In this document: positions 50,963 to 60,103 of the stretch, piece by piece
How positions within the stretch are numbered: the first letter of the stretch is position 1
How the letters are laid out: every line of letters begins with the position of its first letter
Assembly (NCBI RefSeq): GCF_023336505.1
Contig: NZ_JAMAST010000012.1
Coordinates: forward strand, 1-64,000
Direction of reading: 5' to 3'
From: Sporolactobacillus mangiferae
GTDB lineage: Bacteria; Bacillota; Bacilli; Bacillales; Sporolactobacillaceae
Length of the DNA: 64,000 nucleotides
Made by a program: the position numbers and the translations under genes
Notes under the pieces: generated by a model
What the model was told of the DNA's origin: nothing
Seen by the model: only the letters and a program-made list of their open reading frames with translations
Databases searched by the model: none

Positions 50963-52069
50963 TCATTTTGGCAAAGCATAACATACCGTTTCGCCTTCTG
51001 TCAGCGAATAATGACGAAAATACAGTTGATAATCCGGACACAGTTCCTTAATATAGCGGACCAATTGATAAAAATCATCTTTTTTATGATAAACACAGAC
51101 AGCGAGCACCGGACGATACTTTTGTATCAAATTCTTGCCGCCGGCCAGTGCATTATATTCTTCACCTTCAAGGTCCAGCTTAATAAAATCAACTTGCTCA
51201 TTGTTTAAAAAATGATCGAGCGTATCAACAGGAACAGCCATTGTCCCTCTATTCGATAAAAATCCTCCGCCCGGACTCATGGGATCAAAAAATAATTTAT
51301 TTTTCGATTTTGATATGCCAAGCTGATAGGTCAGAACATCGTGCCAATCATTCTGTCTCACTTTTTGATTTAGCCTTTGATAATTAACCACATTCGGTTC
51401 AAAACAATATACCTTGCCATAGTTACCCTGTGACCAATTCACATAACTTTCAAGTGTGTCACCAACATAGGCACCTACGTCAACAAACACCTGTCCCTTC
51501 TTAAAAGGAACCAAGTCATTAAAATATTGTTTTTCAAAAGGATTAAAAATTTCATTCAAATACTTCTGCTCACGGGTTATTTTATAATTGAGCAAATTTA
51601 CGTATACCCTTTTCGATAAATCATCAGCAAGCAGATGGTATACCGTCTCAAATTCTTGGACATGCTGCATTATGTATTCGAAATTCGTCTGCTTAGAATC
51701 ATTCCAAGTAAAATCAAAAGTCGTGACATGGCTCTCTTTAATTCCTAGATCAATCAATTGATTCGTCGGTTCCACATTATCAACACAGGATATAATATAA
51801 AATGCATTTGGAAACTGATTAGCGGCCTTAGCCGGAGCAAACACATCTAAGCCAAGAAATGTCGTCCCCTGCTTATCAGCGTTATTATCACAGAAAGCAA
51901 CTACATTCTTATTTATCCCGTTCTCCGCAAACAAATCAAATACATTTCGACCACCGCGTCCGCAACCAAACAACACAATTTCATTCGCATGGCTTACACT
52001 TTCGACACATTGTTGATAATAATTCTGCATTCCATCCTTTTTTTTTAAAAGATCAATAAAAGAATTCAT
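50963..52069 (-). CDS. FkbM family methyltransferase
   Basis: SAM-dependent methyltransferase, probably acting on a sugar. The 368-residue protein has an N-terminal Rossmann-like segment (EIVLFGCGRGGRNVFDLFAENG) and the C-terminal FkbM domain (FVDVGAYVGDTLESYVNW with the SAM loop, CFEPN, VDTLDHFLNNEQVDFIKLDLEGEEYNAL). The start at 52069 follows GGTGAGGAGA. It lies 38 bases upstream of the cytidylyltransferase gene, so it may methylate the nonulosonic acid or glycan. It is the last gene before the IS element. Confidence 0.88.
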   Translation of the reverse strand: MNSFIDLLKKKDGMQNYYQQCVESVSHANEIVLFGCGRGGRNVFDLFAENGINKNVVAFCDNNADKQGTTFLGLDVFAPAKAANQFPNAFYIISCVDNVEPTNQLIDLGIKESHVTTFDFTWNDSKQTNFEYIMQHVQEFETVYHLLADDLSKRVYVNLLNYKITREQKYLNEIFNPFEKQYFNDLVPFKKGQVFVDVGAYVGDTLESYVNWSQGNYGKVYCFEPNVVNYQRLNQKVRQNDWHDVLTYQLGISKSKNKLFFDPMSPGGGFLSNRGTMAVPVDTLDHFLNNEQVDFIKLDLEGEEYNALAGGKNLIQKYRPVLAVCVYHKKDDFYQLVRYIKELCPDYQLYFRHYSLTEGETVCYALPK

Positions 52070-52284
52070 AGGTGGTCTCCTCACCAACTGTTATTATGGG
52101 CAATAGTTAGAGCTTTTTCTTATATAAGCCTATTAAATAATGTCCTTATTATTTATCGACGGTTTCTTAAATATATTTGAATTATTGATACGTTTCTTTT
52201 TGTTTTGGATAGGTTACACTTAATTGGACGGATGAGTTAAGGTCATGTACACTTGGTTCAACGCTACCAAGGGAGACCGGAAAA

Positions 52285-52560
52285 ATGAAACGAGAACGGA
52301 GAACCTTCTCAAAAGAGTTCAAAGAACAGATTGTCAGCCTGCACGCTTCAGGAAAACCGAGACATGAGATCATCAAAGAATATGATCTCACACCTTCAGC
52401 TTTTGACAAATGGATTCATCAACATGAGACGAGTGGTTCCTTCAAGGAGAAAGATAATCGTACGCCGGAACAGGAAGAACTGATTCAACTAAGAAAAGAA
52501 AATCAAAAACTAAGAATGGAGAATGACATTTTAAAACAGGCCGCACGGGTCTCGGGATGA
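52285..52560 (+). CDS. IS3-family transposase OrfA
   Basis: The 91-residue helix-turn-helix protein (RRTFSKEFKEQIVSLHASGK, EIIKEYDLTPSAFDKWIHQH) ends in a leucine-zipper-like coiled coil (EELIQLRKENQKLRMENDIL). It binds the IS ends. Its stop overlaps the OrfB start in ATGA, which favours translational coupling rather than the usual slippery-heptamer frameshift; no A6G run is present. Confidence 0.93.
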   Translation: MKRERRTFSKEFKEQIVSLHASGKPRHEIIKEYDLTPSAFDKWIHQHETSGSFKEKDNRTPEQEELIQLRKENQKLRMENDILKQAARVSG

Positions 52561-53399
52561 AAGTAGATGTGATTCGTCAGAATTGTCACAACTACTCGGT
52601 ATCAGCAATGTGCGACGTCCTACAACTTGCTCGCAGTACCTACTATTACGAAGCTAAAGTTCGTGAGAATCAACAGGCAGAGCAGGAATTAACACGCCAA
52701 GTGGTTCAGATTTTTAAAGCAAGCCGATCCAACTATGGACAGAGAAAGATTAAAAAAGAACTGGAGAAGCAAGGAAAACAGGTTTCAAGACGACGAATTG
52801 GACGAATCATGAACGAGCAAGGCCTGGTCTCAAAATACACCATCGCTCAGTTTAAGCCATGCAAAGCGAGCTGTAACGAATCTCCTGTTGGAAATACGTT
52901 GAATCGTCAATTTCGCCAGGAGGAAGAACTGAAAGTGGTTGTCAGTGACCTGACCTATGTTCGGGTGCAGCAAAAGTGGCATTATATCTGCGTGCTTGTT
53001 GACCTATACAACCGTGAAATTATCGGCTATAGCTCAGGACCCAATAAAGATGCCCAGTTAGTCTATCAGGCCTTCGCCACTGTGAAAAGTGATCTAAACC
53101 ACCTTGAATTATTCCATACGGATCGAGGCAATGAGTTTAAGAACAAGCTCATTGACCAAGCACTGGAAACATTTCATATCGGCCGCTCATTGAGTCACAA
53201 AGGGACGCCTTATGACAACGCCGTCGCAGAGGCTACGTTCAAGACGATTAAAACTGAGTTTATCAGTAATCGCGTTTTTCCTAGCCAACAAGTACTTGAT
53301 CTTGAATTGTTTGATTATGTCCATTGGTTCAATACTATACGCATCCATGGCTCACTAGATTATTTATCACCGATTGAATACAAGTTACAGCACCTTTAA
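52557..53399 (+). CDS. IS3-family transposase OrfB, DDE catalytic subunit
   Basis: The 280-residue integrase-type transposase shows an HTH_21 region (YGQRKIKKELEKQGKQVSRRRIGRIM) and the DDE triad: Asp in VSDLTYVRV, Asp in LFHTDRGNEF and Glu in PYDNAVAEATFKTIKTEF. All parts look intact, so the element may still be active. Confidence 0.95.
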   Translation: MKVDVIRQNCHNYSVSAMCDVLQLARSTYYYEAKVRENQQAEQELTRQVVQIFKASRSNYGQRKIKKELEKQGKQVSRRRIGRIMNEQGLVSKYTIAQFKPCKASCNESPVGNTLNRQFRQEEELKVVVSDLTYVRVQQKWHYICVLVDLYNREIIGYSSGPNKDAQLVYQAFATVKSDLNHLELFHTDRGNEFKNKLIDQALETFHIGRSLSHKGTPYDNAVAEATFKTIKTEFISNRVFPSQQVLDLELFDYVHWFNTIRIHGSLDYLSPIEYKLQHL

Positions 53400-54573
53400 A
53401 AATTTGTTCGATTTAGTGTTGACATACCAGCTGAAAAGCCAATCAGAAGCGATCGATGATCTTAATTACGGCTTGCATGCCTTTCAGAACGATAATGATC
53501 GGTCTCTGCCTCGATTCTCAATTGATGAAGAGTACGATGATGACTGGTGGCAACTGATTCAGGCGTCCAATGGCTTTGCGGATCTCGAACCTTGGCAATG
53601 GCTGAACTCAGATCAGGTACTTGTTCTTGATCTGCCGAATCATTCAGAACGCGTCTACTGCTGTGTACTCGGGCAAATGGGCGATGAATACGGCCTTGTC
53701 GCTTACGTCGGTGATCAAGGACTGGCGATGATCCATCGTCTTTTTGCTCATGCGGAAAAGATTGATCGTCCGCCGCTCGCCCAGGCATTCCATCTCTCCT
53801 TATGCAGACCCGGAACCTATCCAGAAGAAGATCGCGTGTTCTTGTCTGTTCTGCAAATGGGGGATGAGCCGGAAGAACATTTACCGATGTTGCGTGTACA
53901 AACACCCGGCTATGCACCATGGATTCCGCAAGGCGAGGAAATTCTGCTGTTTGCAGAGATTATCGAAGAAGTGACTCAGGTCGCCTTTGATTATCAGGAG
54001 CTGGCGGAAGCATTCCCATTTTATGAGCAGCCGAAATGGTTTTATCGAAAATATGAAGTGGGTGAAGGAAGCACAAAGAAAGCGGTTGATGATCAAATCG
54101 TACCTGCCAGTGGACATCAGGAGTGGAAAGATGCTGAACCATTGGTCAGCGTGCTTGAACTTCAGCGCATTAAGAAAAACACACGGCAGAATGAAAATTG
54201 GATTGAACTCGGAGGGGCTTTCGCTCCATTTTCAGTAGGTGAACAGGACGGTAATCGTCCGACCCTTCCATGGCTGCAGCTCACCGTTGATCACTTCAGC
54301 GGCTATGTGATGCATTATGAATTACTTGAAAACCATGCCGCTCTTGACCCGTGCATATTCGTCCAATCCGTGCAAGAATTCCTGCTTAAAACAATTGACA
54401 AGGTGGGAGAACGTCCAAGCGGGCTGCTTGTCAACCAGCAGGAGCTATACCATTCTCTGGTTCTCCTGTGCAAAAAATTAGGGATTCTCTGCAAACAATC
54501 CAGCCAAATGCACATGTTTGAAGAGACATGGGATCAGCTTCTATCAGCATTTGACGACCCACCAATGCCTTAA
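53374..54573 (+). pseudogene. DUF6930/DUF7309-like protein, 5' end replaced by the IS
   Basis: From about 53425 the frame encodes a host protein with two recognisable parts: YDDDWWQLIQASNGFADLEPWQWL...VYCCVLGQMGDEYGLVAYVG (DUF7309-like) and WLQLTVDHFSGYVMHYELL...LLVNQQELYHSLVLLCKKLGI (DUF6930-like). The first 17 codons (from the ATG at 53374) lie inside the IS right end, so the native start is gone. The residual frame is open for 399 codons and could still be translated. Function is unknown; naming of the domains is from memory of their general appearance. Confidence 0.65.
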
Positions 54574-54722
54574 CAAAATCGTCAGGTTCATGTAAGGAAT
54601 ACATCATTCGCCATGAGTTGTCTCGGATCAGCCAGCAAGGTGCTCCCCAAAAGATATCGAATTCGCATCAACTGAGACGATCGCGAGCGATCCAGGGGCC
54701 TGCGGAGACTCTTTATTTTAAA

Positions 54723-54762
54723 AGGTGCCCCACCGTCAATAGACTTTTGAGACACCATCTTT
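54723..54762 (+). terminator. decayed terminator hairpin
   Basis: GGTGCCCCA...TGAGACACC with imperfect pairing, then ATCTTTGTTCTG. It shares CGTCAA(A)TAGACTTTTGAGACACC with the ctpB terminator at 30159-30196. The rest of 54574-54946 contains no recognisable gene. Confidence 0.45.
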
Positions 54763-54946
54763 GTTCTGTTTTCATCTATGCCGATAAATGCGACACACGC
54801 ACATTAAGGAATGTGACGATACCGGATATGAGGAAGGCAGGTATTAAGCTCAGTTAGTCATCACCATTATGTCTACGGATTAATGAAGACAGGTTCCCTG
54901 ATTTTTTGATGGCATAATAATCAGCACAAGCATTGCAATTGAATCC

Positions 54947-55612
54947 TTATTGACACAGTGCATCCAACTTAGAAAGCAGGTGCTTAAAACTTGGCGAGCG
55001 GTTTTCGCTTAGATCGAGAAACTGACCGATTTCTTCTGCCCATTTACACTTTTGCTTCCCGATCTCATAATACGCTTCTTTTTTTAACTCTCTGATGCCG
55101 CCCTTATAGACAGCATTAGCCAAATATTCCCATGTGCCGACAATGCTGTCCGGTTGATAATCATTAAGCATCTGCTGCTTCGCATCCGGATATGCTGTAC
55201 GGACAGCTTCCAGGTCCCCAAGCAGCCATGCCTCTATTTCTTCAATAGCAATACAAAAGTTGACCTCAATAGTTAATTTCAGTGCTAATTGCATACGAAG
55301 CAGCTCTTGTTTGAATACTGCACAATCTTTGTCATCATTATCGACAACAACAATAATCGCTTTACGATAAGGCAGCTTTGATAAGGATCGGTCAAACCCT
55401 TCAAGATATTGTGGCAAATCGTTTAGCAATTGTTTTGTTTTTATGTCCTTAATGCCGTATTTTTTCTGTAATCTGCCAATCCCTTTAAAACTATTTATTC
55501 GGTATATAATCTGTTCGTGATGACTCACATATTTATTCATTATATTTTCCAGTACAATTTTACCAGATGGGTCTTCAATGAGAAACTGTATATAAATGGG
55601 CTCACAAACCAT
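54947..55612 (-). CDS. TOPRIM/DUF4276-like effector, partner of the AAA ATPase
   Basis: The 221-residue protein shows a TOPRIM-like acidic pattern: an N-terminal glutamate after a beta strand (YIQFLIEDPSGK, Glu13), VVVDNDDKDC (Asp91, Asp93, Asp94) and FCIAIEEIEAWLLGD (Glu124-Glu127), as in DUF4276 proteins that accompany ATPases. It would be the nuclease or effector half. It follows the ATPase gene by 11 bases with an ATG near the ATPase stop. No membrane segment. Family assignment is by motif recognition, not by search. Confidence 0.7.
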   Translation of the reverse strand: MVCEPIYIQFLIEDPSGKIVLENIMNKYVSHHEQIIYRINSFKGIGRLQKKYGIKDIKTKQLLNDLPQYLEGFDRSLSKLPYRKAIIVVVDNDDKDCAVFKQELLRMQLALKLTIEVNFCIAIEEIEAWLLGDLEAVRTAYPDAKQQMLNDYQPDSIVGTWEYLANAVYKGGIRELKKEAYYEIGKQKCKWAEEIGQFLDLSENRSPSFKHLLSKLDALCQ

Positions 55613-55623
55613 GTTTTCATCAC

Positions 55624-56850
55624 CTATCCAAAATAGTCACTGTACCAGAGATCTCCTAAATCAACGCCTTGTTCCCTAAGTTCCTTGACATTCTCGTAAT
55701 CTGAGGCACGTTTAATCGTTGAAAATCCATCCTCATGTTTTTCAAGTACCCACACTTCGTTGGGTTCCAAAGCATTGACAAAAAACGGACTGTGCGTAGT
55801 AATGAACAGCTGTTTGGAATAACCGCTTTTCACGCTTTTCCTCATTTCATTGGCTAAATCCGCCAAATATTTATGATATAACCCATTTTCCGGTTCCTCA
55901 ATGAACACCAGGGGACGCGGTTGCTTTTCATGCAAGAGTAAATAATATGCGAACAATTTTAACGTTCCGTCAGACATCTTTTGCGAATAAAAGGGTTTTG
56001 TAAATCCCTCTTCCAAAAATTCAAGAACCAATTGCCCATTGATTAATTTCACTGGCTCGATTCTTGCGATTCCGGGTAACTTCGTCTGGATATCTTTGAG
56101 TACTTTTTTAAATTCAGAAGGATCTTCGCGTTGTAAAAATTCAGCAACATTATTAAGATTATTGCCTAGTCGGTTAAGATATTTTTGCGGCCCCGCATTG
56201 GGAATCTCCCTCGCAGCTGATGGCGAAAAATAGCATAGATACCAGTTTTTCAGGAAATTCTTGAATTTAACAATGCGCGGATGTTCTTTTAACTCACCCA
56301 GTGTAACAATACCCAGTTGTCTCGGATCAGCCAATTCGACATTGACTTTTTCGCCAAATTCACTGTCATTTTCCTCATACACTCCGGAATTATCCCCTTT
56401 AAAGGCAAACCCCTTCCCCTTTTCCAGATAGAGAAAAGACAGTGGTCTGCCATGTCTTTCATTTGCTCTTCTTTGCCTTAACCGCTCTTTTTCAACAATT
56501 GGCCTGCCTGTTTTATCAAGCGATATGGATAATTCATAAGTAATTGGCGATGTATTGCTCGTTTCACGGTAGTACAGCTCAAATTCAATAGTCCCTGATT
56601 CTCCCTGAGAAATGAGTTTTTCAAATCCGCCTCGCCCGTTTAAATCACAGGCGATTTCTACTCCTTTATCAAGGCAGTCAGCTAGAAAACCGAATGCATC
56701 AGCGAGCGTGCTTTTTCCGGCACCGCTTTGCCCGATAATGGCATTTATATTAGTCAATTCCTTACCGCGCTGATCCGATAATAACTTTCCCATTTTTATG
56801 TTCTTTAGCGATCCAAAATTTCTAATAGAAATGCCTGCAATTCTCCCCAT
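55624..56850 (-). CDS. AAA family ATPase (SMC/OLD-like, AAA_21 type)
   Basis: The 408-residue ABC/SMC-like ATPase has Walker A GQSGAGKST (about 40-48), a Q-loop region, a signature-like KMSDGTLKLFAYYLLL, Walker B PLVFIEEPENGLYHKYL (about 310) and the H-loop TTHSPFFVNAL. This layout is shared by OLD, RecF-like and many phage-defence ATPases. The downstream TOPRIM-like gene is 11 bases away. AGGTGG lies 12 bases ahead of the ATG. It lies in the accessory region near an IS element and a SIR2-like gene, which supports a defence role but does not prove it. Confidence 0.85.
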   Translation of the reverse strand: MGRIAGISIRNFGSLKNIKMGKLLSDQRGKELTNINAIIGQSGAGKSTLADAFGFLADCLDKGVEIACDLNGRGGFEKLISQGESGTIEFELYYRETSNTSPITYELSISLDKTGRPIVEKERLRQRRANERHGRPLSFLYLEKGKGFAFKGDNSGVYEENDSEFGEKVNVELADPRQLGIVTLGELKEHPRIVKFKNFLKNWYLCYFSPSAAREIPNAGPQKYLNRLGNNLNNVAEFLQREDPSEFKKVLKDIQTKLPGIARIEPVKLINGQLVLEFLEEGFTKPFYSQKMSDGTLKLFAYYLLLHEKQPRPLVFIEEPENGLYHKYLADLANEMRKSVKSGYSKQLFITTHSPFFVNALEPNEVWVLEKHEDGFSTIKRASDYENVKELREQGVDLGDLWYSDYFG

Positions 56851-57204
56851 TTAACCGATACACCACCTGTCCGCTGTTACTCATTATTGTACACTATCTA
56901 TTCAATTGTAGTCCAAATCTGGAATCTCAAATTATCGTTAGTGCGGGGATGATTTCCTATCTTTTTAATATTTCTAGTATAGCTTATTTTTCTGAGTGTT
57001 ATAACGACTTAAGTTCTCTTCTTCAAACCGACTTTCCTCACTTTCAAGGTCATTGTGCGCCCAAAGCTCCAAAGTGCAGCCATTTTGCCGCTGGAATGAT
57101 GAACCACTCGGAATAGCTGCCGAATAAATTTTCCCCGCCATATATTTTTTAATCAAATATTAATGTTCGGTCGTTAAAATTGGGGGGTAAGGGGGCATAT
57201 ACCA
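56851..57204. other. noncoding stretch upstream of the ATPase gene
   Basis: No supported gene. A 60-codon minus-strand frame (56974-57156) has no ribosome binding site. The ATPase promoter should lie at 56855-56950 but no clear -35/-10 pair was found. Confidence 0.4.
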
Positions 57205-57438
57205 TTGATTCGCTGCATGTGCATCGTTCAGTATGTCAGCCGCTCTGCGTCATGGTACTTAAGCCATGCGGTGCAAATCGAATCAGGAAGAGCAAAGTAT
57301 AAACGAGGAGATGAAATTCAGTACGAAGGAAAAAGATATGCTGTTATTGAAGATTACGGCTGCTTAAGAGTCAGATCTATCGATGGACCATTCAATCCAT
57401 TTAAGCCATTAATCAGCCAGCTGCCCATCGAAGAATAA
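57205..57438 (+). CDS. small hypothetical protein
   Basis: A 77-codon frame starting with TTG, with AAGGGGG nine bases ahead. The C-terminal 50 residues look protein-like (GRAKYKRGDEIQYEGKRYAVIEDYGCLRVRSIDGPFNPFKPLI), suggesting a small beta-barrel; the N-terminus is less convincing, and translation may begin further in. No family recognised. It could be the remnant of a longer gene. Confidence 0.45.
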   Translation: MIRCMCIVQYVSRSASWYLSHAVQIESGRAKYKRGDEIQYEGKRYAVIEDYGCLRVRSIDGPFNPFKPLISQLPIEE

Positions 57439-57516
57439 ATAGCGGCGATTGCTTTCTTCCTGCTTCGCGATGAAATGGCAATGCCTCTCTGGCAAAAGAA
57501 AGGAGCAATGAATACA

Positions 57517-57918
57517 ATGTCTCTATCCATGGCAACACCTTTATTAAGTCTGCTGGAACAGTCGCAGGCTGCGCAAAGTCTACCGGTTTCGCAGTCCCAG
57601 TCAAACGAGGAGAAAAAAGCCGCGAGTGCGTTTGCACAATTACTGGCTTCATCACTGACCAGACAGTCCTCGTCACAATCATTGAACTCATTTTCAGGCG
57701 ACACCGACACATCTGAGACAGCCTCCAGCCTTGGCAGTCTTGGAACACTTTCCGGAACGAGCAGTTCTTCCGCGTCGGCAGATGAATGGCTCTGGCTGCT
57801 GCTGGAACAGTCGCTGAACAACGGCTACCAGACAACAGATTCATTGACCGATGGGGCAAATCTCTCTACCGTACCAGACACCGCGGAAACAAGCGCTGCT
57901 TCGCAATATATGCTCTGA
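57517..57918 (+). CDS. Ser/Gln-rich protein, possible truncated transglycosylase N-terminus
   Basis: The 133-residue protein (start at the ATG with AAAGGAG 11 bases ahead) has an N-terminal helix rich in Leu and Gln (PLLSLLEQSQAAQSL), then FAQLLASSL, a long Ser/Thr-rich low-complexity stretch, and WLWLLLEQSLNNGY. This resembles the N-terminal linker of Bacillus YjbJ-type lytic transglycosylases, but the SLT catalytic domain is missing. It may be a truncated gene or an unrelated low-complexity protein. Upstream in-frame ATGs at 57475 and 57508 are less well placed. Confidence 0.5.
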   Translation: MSLSMATPLLSLLEQSQAAQSLPVSQSQSNEEKKAASAFAQLLASSLTRQSSSQSLNSFSGDTDTSETASSLGSLGTLSGTSSSSASADEWLWLLLEQSLNNGYQTTDSLTDGANLSTVPDTAETSAASQYML

Positions 57919-57924
57919 CGGCTG

Positions 57925-58250
57925 AAGTTTTCCATAATTGTCGCACAAGGCATGCCGCACTTGCTCTTTCGCGCAGCATATTTTATAGCCAATCATGTCG
58001 AATTGTTTACGATAAAATCGCTGATATGTGCTTCTTGGCAGCTGATCGAAATCACTCACTTTTGAACTGTCCCCCGGAAATTGGATAATAAAATCCAACA
58101 TCTGGGGGTTTTTGACGACGCAATCAGCACGGACCTGATATTCATGAACAGACTTCCGTCATTGGTCGATGAATGTGCGGATCGAGATTTCGCGTGCGAT
58201 CATTGCATTGACTACTCATCCTTCTTTTCATTCCATAAATGCTCTTTACG
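57925..58250 (-). pseudogene. decayed gene of unknown family
   Basis: On the minus strand protein-like segments follow each other with interruptions: KRKEHLWNEKKDE, then (shifted frame) VVNAMIAREISIRTFIDQ, an in-frame TGA, then KSVHEYQVRADCVVKNPQML, DFIIQFPGDSSKVSDFDQ and LPRSTYQRFYRKQFDMIGYK to KEQVRHALCDNYGKLQP. The continuous sense across a frameshift and a stop suggests a broken gene rather than chance. I do not recognise the family. Confidence 0.35.
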
Positions 58251-58283
58251 TTTTCAGCTGCATCCGATCAGAGAACCTCGGCC

Positions 58284-58538
58284 TTATTGATCTTTGATTC
58301 CATATTTTTTCAACAATTGCCTTGCCGATTCCGTTCCTTTTTCTGATAAGTAGACAGACTTAGCCCGGGTACTGCCGCTGAGCAGGTCTTGGTCTGCCAA
58401 TTCATCCAATGCGCCGAAGTCATACCCTTTCCAGCTTCTTCGATATGTGTACCCATATTTGTGTTCTTCCCACGAAGTCAAATACAAAAGAATCAGTGTC
58501 AAATCTTTTACCAGGCGTTCTCTGGAATCACCGCTCAT
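58284..58538 (-). CDS. DUF6429 family protein
   Basis: The 84-residue protein has the pattern LTLILLYLTSWEEHKYGYTYRRSWKGYDFGALDEL followed by SVYLSEKGTESARQLLKKYGI, as in DUF6429 proteins. It looks like a small winged-helix fold (the SVYLSEKG segment as the wing). The start at 58538 has GAGGAGT ahead; an upstream GTG overlaps that site. Function unknown; it may be a small DNA-binding regulator. Confidence 0.75.
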   Translation of the reverse strand: MSGDSRERLVKDLTLILLYLTSWEEHKYGYTYRRSWKGYDFGALDELADQDLLSGSTRAKSVYLSEKGTESARQLLKKYGIKDQ

Positions 58539-59001
58539 GCCTAACACTCCTCATCCGATTTTTTGTATCGTCCCATTTATCCGCAGCGATGATGGCGCGC
58601 GCTCTACCTATATGATAACCTGAAATGATGAAAAAGTAATCGGGGTTGGAAGCATAAAGAGTCGTGCGATATGGGCCAACGCCTTTCCATGCGGTTCAGC
58701 TTTTCCCGCATATCCTTACCTGTTGGTTTAGACATTTTTTCTTTATAATTATTTTGCGGCCAGGGGGGTGGCCTCTTGAAATATGGGACTGCCGCTCGTC
58801 AAGTGACATGGAAACAGTTGCGATTCTGTTTCATAAATCCATTTTTCCGGAAGAGAGTCTGATGACAGCATCACTGGATAAATCGGGCAGGCGATCCCGC
58901 CGCAAAATCTGTACGAAACCGCACGGCATCTGCGCCCGCACACAAGATCTGTTCATGCGAAGCGAAGATGTCTGGGACATCTTTTTATTTGAGGTGGTTC
59001 G
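58539..59001. other. noncoding stretch before the DegT-like gene
   Basis: No supported gene. A 141-codon plus-strand frame (58664-59089) overlaps the DegT-like start and has an unlikely amino acid make-up. A short frame from GGCCTCTTGAAATATGGGAC (LLKYGTAARQVTWKQLRFCF) ends after about 30 codons and may be a gene fragment. Confidence 0.35.
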
Positions 59002-59970
59002 ATGGCTGAGCAAAAAGCGATCATTGGCGGCTTTTTTTCACTTGAGCTGCCGGAAGGAACTGAGTATCACGATCAGGCACTGCACCTGAACAGCGCACGT
59101 TATGGTCTGGAATATGTGCTGCGCGTACGCGGTTATAAAAAAATCTACCTGCCCGCCTATATATGCGACAGCGTCCTGCAACCGATCAGGCGGTTGCATG
59201 TGGCTTATGCCTTCTATCGTATCGACGAGAATTTCGCACCCATTTTTGATCACGCTCTGGAGGATGGCGCCAGCTTTCTTTACGTCAACTACTTTGGCAT
59301 AAATGGGAGCAACAGCTGGAGCGTCTGCCAAAATCTAAAGGCGGTAATCATCGACAATACACATGCCTTTTTTGAACGTCCGCTGCCTGGTATCGACACG
59401 CTGTACTCGCCGCGTAAATTCTTCGGCGTTCCGGACGGCGGTTACCTGTATACAAACGCCGAGAAGCCATTGATCCTTACGCCTGATCCTTCTTATTACC
59501 GCTTTGACGCGCTTCTGAAACAGATTGATCTGGGCAGTGTGGCTGCCGAACCGCTGTTTGAACAAAACGAGGCCTACCTGAATACGTGTGGCATGCATGC
59601 CATGGCGCACGCGACACAACGACTGCTGAAGAGTATTGATAGCCACCGCACGCGCAAGCGGCGAAATACCAATTTTCGTTTTCTGCATGAACAAATCGGC
59701 AGATTCAACCAGCTGCATGCGAATTTCAGTGAACTGAACGGCCCACTGTGCTACCCATTTCTCATTGAACAGGGGAAACAGCTAAAAGAACGGCTGCTTC
59801 AAACGCATATTTTTATTAATGATTACTGGGAAGAAGTAGCCTCACGTGTCCCGGCTTCAAGTTTTGAATGTTACTTATCAGAAAATCTGGTGGCATTGCC
59901 GATCGACCAACGCTATGGCAAGACGGAGATGCAGGTCATCGCACATGTGGTGAAGGATTTCCTGGCATAA
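59002..59970 (+). CDS. DegT/DnrJ/EryC1-like PLP-dependent aminotransferase
   Basis: The 322-residue fold-type I PLP enzyme is shorter than standard sugar aminotransferases. It shows an aspartate for the pyridine nitrogen in AVIIDNTHAFF (Asp118) and a candidate Schiff-base lysine in LYSPRKFFGVPDGGYLY (Lys139), where S-x-x-K-x-x-x-x-x-x-G-G is the DegT pattern. The N-terminal substrate-binding part (YLPAYICDSVLQPI) is also typical. GAGGTGG lies ahead of the ATG. No sugar pathway genes adjoin it; the MFS exporter follows after 133 bases. The substrate is unknown. Confidence 0.8.
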   Translation: MAEQKAIIGGFFSLELPEGTEYHDQALHLNSARYGLEYVLRVRGYKKIYLPAYICDSVLQPIRRLHVAYAFYRIDENFAPIFDHALEDGASFLYVNYFGINGSNSWSVCQNLKAVIIDNTHAFFERPLPGIDTLYSPRKFFGVPDGGYLYTNAEKPLILTPDPSYYRFDALLKQIDLGSVAAEPLFEQNEAYLNTCGMHAMAHATQRLLKSIDSHRTRKRRNTNFRFLHEQIGRFNQLHANFSELNGPLCYPFLIEQGKQLKERLLQTHIFINDYWEEVASRVPASSFECYLSENLVALPIDQRYGKTEMQVIAHVVKDFLA

Positions 59971-60103
59971 GCATTGCCACTCCGCAGCGGGAACGATTGA
60001 GGCAAAGCAGTCAGCGCACGGTGATCCCGAACACATTCTTTGCTTTTTCCTTTCTGCTGTGGTTATGCTATGAGCAGAAATTTATTTTCGGAGGAATTCT
60101 TTT

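Larger units (their letters stand above)
52211..53424 (+). mobile_element. IS3-family insertion sequence (IS150-like)
   Basis: About 1.2 kb with two overlapping transposase genes between imperfect inverted ends: left (A)GGTTACACTTAATTGGAC, right (read inward) TGTCAACACTAAATCGAAC, matching at about 13 of 17 core positions. No convincing target duplication is seen (GGAT on the left, TACC on the right). The right flank enters directly into a protein-coding frame while the left flank does not, so the element marks a rearrangement or deletion. Confidence 0.85.

Noticed and set aside
56974-57156. 60-codon minus-strand frame
   Set aside because: No start signal, no similarity that I can recognise.
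58664-59089. 141-codon frame overlapping the DegT-like gene start
   Set aside because: Overlaps a well-supported gene in another frame and has unlikely composition.
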